The position numbers were made by a program, and so were the translations under genes. From Youngiibacter fragilis 232.1 (GTDB lineage Bacteria > Bacillota > Clostridia > Clostridiales > Clostridiaceae), in contig NZ_AXUN02000068.1 of NCBI RefSeq assembly GCF_000495435.3, forward strand, positions 1 through 64,000: 64,000 bases of DNA, given 5' to 3'. Shown piece by piece: positions 60,225 through 64,000 of this stretch (within the stretch, counting starts at the first letter, position 1; every line of letters starts with the position of its first letter). Under the pieces are notes generated by a model that saw nothing but the letters and a program-made list of their open reading frames with translations, ran no database searches and had not been told where the DNA came from.

Positions 60225-60459
60225 TGCTCACCTCACTTCCTGCATCATCCTTTCTGCGTTTCGCAATTTTTTGCATATCGGTTTTGAGGCAATCTCCCTC
60301 AGAGCTATAGCAAGTGAAGCCGTGGGACGGGTAAGGGCAGTTGCCGCAGCTGGGGAAGGGACCGCAAGGACGTTCGTCCGGTGATGTCCTGCCGAGAGTA
60401 GCGAGATGGTCCGAGTCGTAACAGGCAGTTTGTTTATTTCTCTTATAGCGTACCAACAT
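60196..60459 (-). CDS. small Cys-rich ICE protein
   Basis: 87 residues from the ATG after GGAAAGGA. CYDSDHLATLGRTSPDERPCGPFPSCGNCPYPSHGFTCYSSEGDC, split here only in reading, has six to seven cysteines in a possible zinc-binding layout, followed by a lysine-rich end. No family recognised. It is the first gene of the element's right arm; the 29-bp overlap with the nuclease gene suggests coupling. Confidence 0.65.
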   Translation of the reverse strand: MLVRYKRNKQTACYDSDHLATLGRTSPDERPCGPFPSCGNCPYPSHGFTCYSSEGDCLKTDMQKIAKRRKDDAGSEVSNGNRINKTH

Positions 60460-60480
60460 GGTTATTCCTTTCCAGAAAAC

Positions 60481-60530
60481 AAAAAGGCCGGAGAATAGAG
60501 TACATTCCTGCACTCCGATTCTCCGGCTTT
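60481..60530 (-). terminator. hairpin at the right arm
   Basis: Stem GCCGGAGAAT / ATTCTCCGGC (60487-60527) with a T-run on the minus strand. It lies upstream of the first right-arm gene and may end transcription entering the element from outside. Confidence 0.65.
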
Positions 60531-60570
60531 CTGATGCTTTCAATTTTAATGTGATTTTGGTGTATATTAA

Positions 60571-60700
60571 AAAAGGGCGCTAACCGTATCGGCTTTCATT
60601 CAGCCTTAAAAATCAGCGCCCGTTTTATTTTGAGCTTGTTTCTTTGATTGCATTTCGAGTGGCGCCCTTTTTCATTTCACTCTGTTCTGAAAAGGGCGCC
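60571..60700. repeat. cluster of four AAAAGGGCGC inverted/direct copies at the probable ICE right end
   Basis: AAAAGGGCGC occurs at 60571-60580, reversed (GCGCCC.TTTT, one extra base) at 60616-60626, reversed at 60661-60671 (GGCGCCCTTTT) and forward at 60690-60700 (AAAAGGGCGCC). The last two make an 11-bp inverted repeat. There is no gene here. Next to it at 60721-60737 is GTAGG-TTTGAAT-CCTGC, a tRNA T-arm-like fragment. This fits a recombination end of the element; the exact boundary is not proven. Confidence 0.45.
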
Positions 60701-60769
60701 ATTCTTATTCGTTTTTACTTGTAGGTTTGAATCCTGCCTGAGTGAAGCTTTTACCACAATAAATCTACG

Positions 60770-60803
60770 AAAAAAGAGCTTCCACTTTTCATCGTGGAAG
60801 CTC
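60770..60803 (-). terminator. terminator of the tRNA-Arg gene
   Basis: Perfect 10-bp stem GAGCTTCCAC / GTGGAAGCTC followed on the minus strand by TTTTTT, 59 bp beyond the tRNA 3' end. The intact tRNA-terminator unit suggests the chromosome starts here. Confidence 0.75.
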
Positions 60804-60861
60804 TCGAAAGGCTTGGATTTACTGGCTTTGTAAGCAATAAATCTATATTACCTTTTGTTTT

Positions 60862-60936
60862 TGGTGCACCTGGAGGGAATCGAACCCCCAATGCCCGGTT
60901 CGTAGCCGAGTGTTATATCCGTTTAACTACAAGTGC
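60862..60936 (-). tRNA. tRNA-Arg (anticodon ACG), CCA encoded
   Basis: On the minus strand: acceptor GCACTTG pairs with CAGGTGC, discriminator A and encoded CCA; anticodon stem CTCGG/CCGGG encloses loop CTACGAA (anticodon ACG); T-arm GGGGG-TTCGATT-CCCTC. The gene is complete. It reads chromosomal CGN arginine codons and marks the flank outside the ICE. Confidence 0.93.
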
Positions 60937-61024
60937 CTATGCTATTCAACTCAATAATAGTAACACAGCATACCAACAAATTCAATGGCTTCGGATTTAG
61001 TTGAAGCGCCTTGTGATAGAATCC

Positions 61025-62161
61025 TCAGGGAGACAGATCAGTGCTTCTTTCATTGATTGCCCTTATGAAGAGATTACCTACAACAAGCTTTGGATTGGAC
61101 AGTGAGAGCATCAGGATCTGTCTGTCATTTAGTTCACTTAAGAGTATGCGTTTTTTCCAATGTTCTTTTCTGATGTCTGCAGCAATTTCGTTGACCTTAT
61201 CCATGACAATTTGTAAAAGCTCAAAAGGCTCTTCGAAAATATCCAGGTTGCTGATTTCGAGTATCTCTGATACGACCTCCAATGATGATAGAGTAATTGA
61301 ATATCTGTGGCTGAGGCTTTCCATGTATGGTTCAAATACCCTTTCGGATAGCAATGGTGCGGATAGATTTTCAAACCTGCGGATCTCTGTGGCTGATGGT
61401 GGTGATAGTAACCCTGAAACATTAGTGTTCCTGAAGTAGTACCTGTGTCCGAATACCTTGCCAAATGCCTTGAGAGTATCAAGATAACCAAGCCTCATGT
61501 TTTTCTCGATATGTGCTGGGTCTGGTACCAGGATAGGGCCGAGTTCCTCGTTTGGTGTAATGTCCACTATAGTAGAAGTGCTGATTGGGTTTCGTATTTT
61601 TTTCTTTGCGAACAAATCAACAACGATGATATCCCGGTAACCTTTTCTGATAAGCGGATCTATGGGGAGATTGTCGTATAGACCCCCATCCATGTATTTG
61701 TCACCGTCTATCTCAAACCTCTTCAGGACAGGATGGCTGGCGCTGGCAAGTACATAGTCAATGATCTTTCCATTAGGAATGTCTTCCTTGAATAATACGA
61801 CCGGATCACGTTCTGTCAGATTGACTGTTACGATTCCGAAATCAATTGGATTTTTTCTGATTTTCTCCTCATCAAGATAGCTTCTAATAAGGGAGAATGG
61901 CTTTTCATAATCGAATCCTCCATTCTTGAGTGATTCAATAAGGCTTTCGGAATTCAAGTCGACTATGGAATTTCTGTCCATTAGTCTCCAAACCTCTTCC
62001 ACAGTGCTTAATCCGGCTGAAAGATATCCAGCAGCATTTATTGCGCCAATTGAGGTGCCTGTAATCGCACCAACTTCAATATCAAGTTCTTCAAGTGCTT
62101 TCAGGACTCCGGCTTCGTATGCGCCGCGAGCTCCTCCTCCGCCAAGTGCGAGTCCGTACAT
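61025..62161 (-). CDS. patatin-like phospholipase (RssA-type)
   Basis: 378 residues from the ATG with GGGAGGG upstream. LALGGGGARGAYEAGVLKALEEL, split only in reading, GTSIGAINA (nucleophile) and DKYMDGGLYDNLPI (catalytic Asp) form the patatin dyad. A C-terminal ~130-residue helical extension follows. Chromosomal, and unlike the ICE's patatin in its motif GTSIG and gene context. It probably hydrolyses phospholipid acyl esters. Confidence 0.88.
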   Translation of the reverse strand: MYGLALGGGGARGAYEAGVLKALEELDIEVGAITGTSIGAINAAGYLSAGLSTVEEVWRLMDRNSIVDLNSESLIESLKNGGFDYEKPFSLIRSYLDEEKIRKNPIDFGIVTVNLTERDPVVLFKEDIPNGKIIDYVLASASHPVLKRFEIDGDKYMDGGLYDNLPIDPLIRKGYRDIIVVDLFAKKKIRNPISTSTIVDITPNEELGPILVPDPAHIEKNMRLGYLDTLKAFGKVFGHRYYFRNTNVSGLLSPPSATEIRRFENLSAPLLSERVFEPYMESLSHRYSITLSSLEVVSEILEISNLDIFEEPFELLQIVMDKVNEIAADIRKEHWKKRILLSELNDRQILMLSLSNPKLVVGNLFIRAINERSTDLSP

Positions 62162-62298
62162 GGTAAAATCCCTCCCATGCAAAATAGTGTTCATAAAGTG
62201 TCTTTCCATATTCAATTATAATATAATTGTGGGTGAAGTGGAAATCTTAGGGCTTCGCTTCGGAATGTATCCAGAATATGAGTCAAGGGAGTAGTGAC

Positions 62299-62757
62299 AT
62301 GACAGAGTTATTCAAGAAGCTTAGGCTTACCACACAAACTGAACTGCTGATCGTAAATCCTCCTGATTTCTTTAAAACAGAGGTTGATACTGTTTCATCT
62401 GAATCTGGATTATCCATAGATTACGAAAAGCGGAATGATAAGTATCCATTCATAATGCTGTTTGTCCTTAGTCTTAACGATGTGATTCAAAAGGCAGAGG
62501 AGATTTCAGGGACAATAGAGGATGATGGGGTACTTTGGATCTGTTATCCAAAGAAATCATCAAGGAAATACAAGACCGAGCTCTCAAGGGACAATGTACT
62601 TCAGCCATTCGGTGCTTACGGATTCGAAGGTGTAACTCAGGTATCCATAGATGAGGATTGGTCTGCGCTGAGGATCAGACAGGCTGATAAGATAAAGACC
62701 ATGACAAGATCATGGGCTTTAAGTGAAAAGGGCAAAGAAAGGATTGGTAAGAAATAA
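62299..62757 (+). CDS. DUF3052-family protein
   Basis: 152 residues from an ATG preceded by GGGAG. TTQTELLIVNPPDFFKTEVD, then GVLWICYPKKSSRKYKTELSRD and the ending VDEDWSALRIR-like segment fit the DUF3052 family, small alpha/beta proteins of unknown role with a conserved WICYPK-type strand. It shares a TAATG junction with the following hydrolase gene, so the two are co-translated. Confidence 0.75.
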   Translation: MTELFKKLRLTTQTELLIVNPPDFFKTEVDTVSSESGLSIDYEKRNDKYPFIMLFVLSLNDVIQKAEEISGTIEDDGVLWICYPKKSSRKYKTELSRDNVLQPFGAYGFEGVTQVSIDEDWSALRIRQADKIKTMTRSWALSEKGKERIGKK

Positions 62758-63677
62758 TGTACTCATTGGATCATATGGTTGCTGAGGATGGAAAGAAGGT
62801 CTATGTCCACAAGTGGATTCCTGATAAGAAGAAAAGAGGTATAGTACTGATAAGCCATGGAATTTCAGAGCATGGCGGGAGATATGGTCATTTTGCCGAT
62901 TTCCTGAATACGAAGGGTTATGTGGTATACTCCCAGGACCACAGGGCGCATGGTCTTACTGCGGGTAATCGACTTGGTACGGATGATACACAGGATACCT
63001 TCGTGGAAATAGTAAAGGATATGAGATTGCTTAACCAAAAGGCCAGAAATGAACACGAAGGGTTGAAGGTTGTTCAGCTCGGGCACTCCATGGGCTCTTT
63101 CCTGTCACTAAGATATGCGGAGGCTTTTCCTGATTCCATAGATGCGCTTGTTCTCTCAGGAAATAACGGACCTGGGGACAAGGGAAGCATTATGGCAGGT
63201 GCGGCAATATCAAGGGCTCTGATTTCTGCAAGGGGCAGACATTCCAGAGGAGATATCATAAACAATATGATGTTTGGAAAGTTCGGTAGTAAGATAAAGG
63301 ATAAAAGGACGGAATTTGACTGGATATCAAGGGATGCGGAGCAGGTTGACAAGTATGTGGAGGATCCTTTCTGTGGTATCGTCATGTCCAACGGATTCTA
63401 CGGATCCATGCTTTCAAACCTGCTAAAGGTTTATGATAAGGAGGAGCTGTCAAGGATACGCAAAGACCTGCCCGTACTGATAGCAAGCGGGACGGATGAT
63501 CCGGTAGGCAATATGGGAAACGGACCTATTGCCCTTGCGAGGCTTCTTGACAAGACGAATGGAAACAAGAATCTCTTTGTAAGGCTATACAAGGGAGCAA
63601 GGCATGAGATACTCAATGAAACCAACAGGGAAGAAGTCTATGGAGATATACTTAAGTTTGCTGATATGCATATTTGA
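62757..63677 (+). CDS. monoacylglycerol-lipase-like alpha/beta hydrolase
   Basis: 306 residues. HGISEHGGRYGHFADFLN (oxyanion region), QLGHSMGSFLSLRYAEAFP (nucleophile GHSMG), SGTDDPVGNMGNGPI (acid) and GARHEILNE (His) complete the triad of the lysophospholipase/MGL family. The enzyme releases fatty acids from monoacylglycerols or lysolipids. Followed by a strong bidirectional terminator. Confidence 0.9.
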   Translation: MYSLDHMVAEDGKKVYVHKWIPDKKKRGIVLISHGISEHGGRYGHFADFLNTKGYVVYSQDHRAHGLTAGNRLGTDDTQDTFVEIVKDMRLLNQKARNEHEGLKVVQLGHSMGSFLSLRYAEAFPDSIDALVLSGNNGPGDKGSIMAGAAISRALISARGRHSRGDIINNMMFGKFGSKIKDKRTEFDWISRDAEQVDKYVEDPFCGIVMSNGFYGSMLSNLLKVYDKEELSRIRKDLPVLIASGTDDPVGNMGNGPIALARLLDKTNGNKNLFVRLYKGARHEILNETNREEVYGDILKFADMHI

Positions 63678-63687
63678 GCCTTATTGG

Positions 63688-63718
63688 AAGAGCCAGGCAG
63701 ATTCACTGCCTGGCTCTT
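63688..63718. terminator. bidirectional terminator between convergent genes
   Basis: Perfect 13-bp stem AAGAGCCAGGCAG / CTGCCTGGCTCTT with a 5-base loop. The psd stop codon falls in its loop. Confidence 0.8.
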
Positions 63719-64000
63719 CTTCCTATTGGCTCTCCCATAAGGACTTTTGATTCGATTCCTTTTGAAGTCTCATCCAGGATATCCTGGTCAATTTTTACAG
63801 CACCTTCTTTGAAGAAGAGCAGCACTGTTGATCCACCGAATTTGAAGAATCCCTTTTCGGTACCGCGAAGGAATCGATTGGATGGGGCATAGGTTTGTAC
63901 TATGGAACCTACATTAGTAGCTCCCACTTCAATTATCAGGATATCTGAGAAGTTATCGCTTCTCATAAGAGAGTACATCCTCTTGTTTTCCACGTATACA
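63703..64000 (-). CDS. psd: phosphatidylserine decarboxylase, C-terminal part (gene runs off the window)
   Basis: The last ~98 residues of the enzyme: [16 protein letters not shown], then [18 protein letters not shown], containing the GGST self-cleavage site that makes the pyruvoyl group (many homologues have LGST). The frame stays open to the window edge ([12 protein letters not shown]), so the start lies outside. It makes phosphatidylethanolamine from phosphatidylserine in the membrane. Confidence 0.9.
   Translation of the reverse strand, partial: VYVENKRMYSLMRSDNFSDILIIEVGATNVGSIVQTYAPSNRFLRGTEKGFFKFGGSTVLLFFKEGAVKIDQDILDETSKGIESKVLMGEPIGRRARQ

Noticed and set aside
60794-61000. Short plus-strand frame containing GAPGGNRTPN
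   Set aside because: This well-known false protein comes from translating a tRNA gene in antisense; the tRNA-Arg explains the sequence.
1-64000. CRISPR arrays and rRNA genes
   Set aside because: No regularly spaced repeat-spacer series and no rRNA sequence were seen; the only RNA gene that can be firmly assigned is tRNA-Arg.

Overview
The window is Bacillota (Clostridia-type) DNA. Evidence for this is the strong AGGAGG ribosome sites, the SLH surface domains, the PrgI/VirB4 Gram-positive conjugation genes, and Clostridia-like housekeeping genes at the right edge. About 1-60.7 kb is one large integrative and conjugative element (ICE), almost entirely on the minus strand. From about 60.77 kb onward the DNA looks chromosomal: a tRNA-Arg with its own terminator, a patatin-like lipase, a DUF3052-type protein, a monoacylglycerol-lipase-like hydrolase and the end of a phosphatidylserine decarboxylase gene.

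ICE layout, left to right. 0.2-1.9 kb holds small ICE genes and a frameshifted DUF1016-type gene. 1.9-6.0 kb holds three consecutive serine-recombinase-family genes, the middle one lacking the catalytic domain. 6.1-8.2 kb holds a MazF-like toxin with an overlapping small gene, a hairpin-rich non-coding stretch, a small sigma-like factor and a c-di-GMP-I-like riboswitch. 8.2-18.9 kb is an AT-richer envelope/lipid cargo operon (PadR regulator, broken DUF2974 hydrolase, YidC, AI-2E/YtvI-like permease, divergent Lgt, DegV, radical SAM, patatin, cis-prenyltransferase, CmpB-like membrane protein, HD protein) with a divergent TetR gene. 19-39.6 kb is the DNA-processing and type IV secretion core: VirD4, Toprim primase, relaxase fused to Sel1 repeats, RHH accessory protein, probable oriT, NlpC/P60-M23 hydrolase, VirB4, PrgI, VirB6-like and VirB2-like proteins. 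Modification enzymes sit among them (C5-methyltransferase, amidoligase with a cyclotransferase, DUF4406). 39.7-54.7 kb is a Tad/type IVb pilus system: CpaF, TadB, TadC, a TadZ-like ATPase, CpaB, a prepilin peptidase, pilins and pseudopilins, and a 1,323-residue SLH/Ig-like surface protein. 54-60.5 kb holds recipient-facing or regulatory genes: SpoVG-like, YodL, DUF3849, a double AbrB-like protein, Dam-like methylase, ArdA-like antirestriction and an MmcB-like nuclease.

The most striking signal is a short methionine-rich C-terminal tail (Q-rich linker, then roughly G/A-[M/F/L]-x-M) on at least 11 otherwise unrelated ICE proteins. These include the relaxase, the primase-like protein and the ArdA-like protein. 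I read it as a possible shared secretion or docking signal for the element's type IV system, so that a set of helper proteins would travel with the DNA. That reading is inference; the shared tails are visible in the sequence.

Three single genes on the plus strand (GNAT acetyltransferase, ATC-hydrolase-like, XRE membrane regulator) interrupt the minus-strand operon and look like later gains. Broken genes are the DUF1016-type gene and the DUF2974 hydrolase, which has an in-frame amber codon plus a frameshift.
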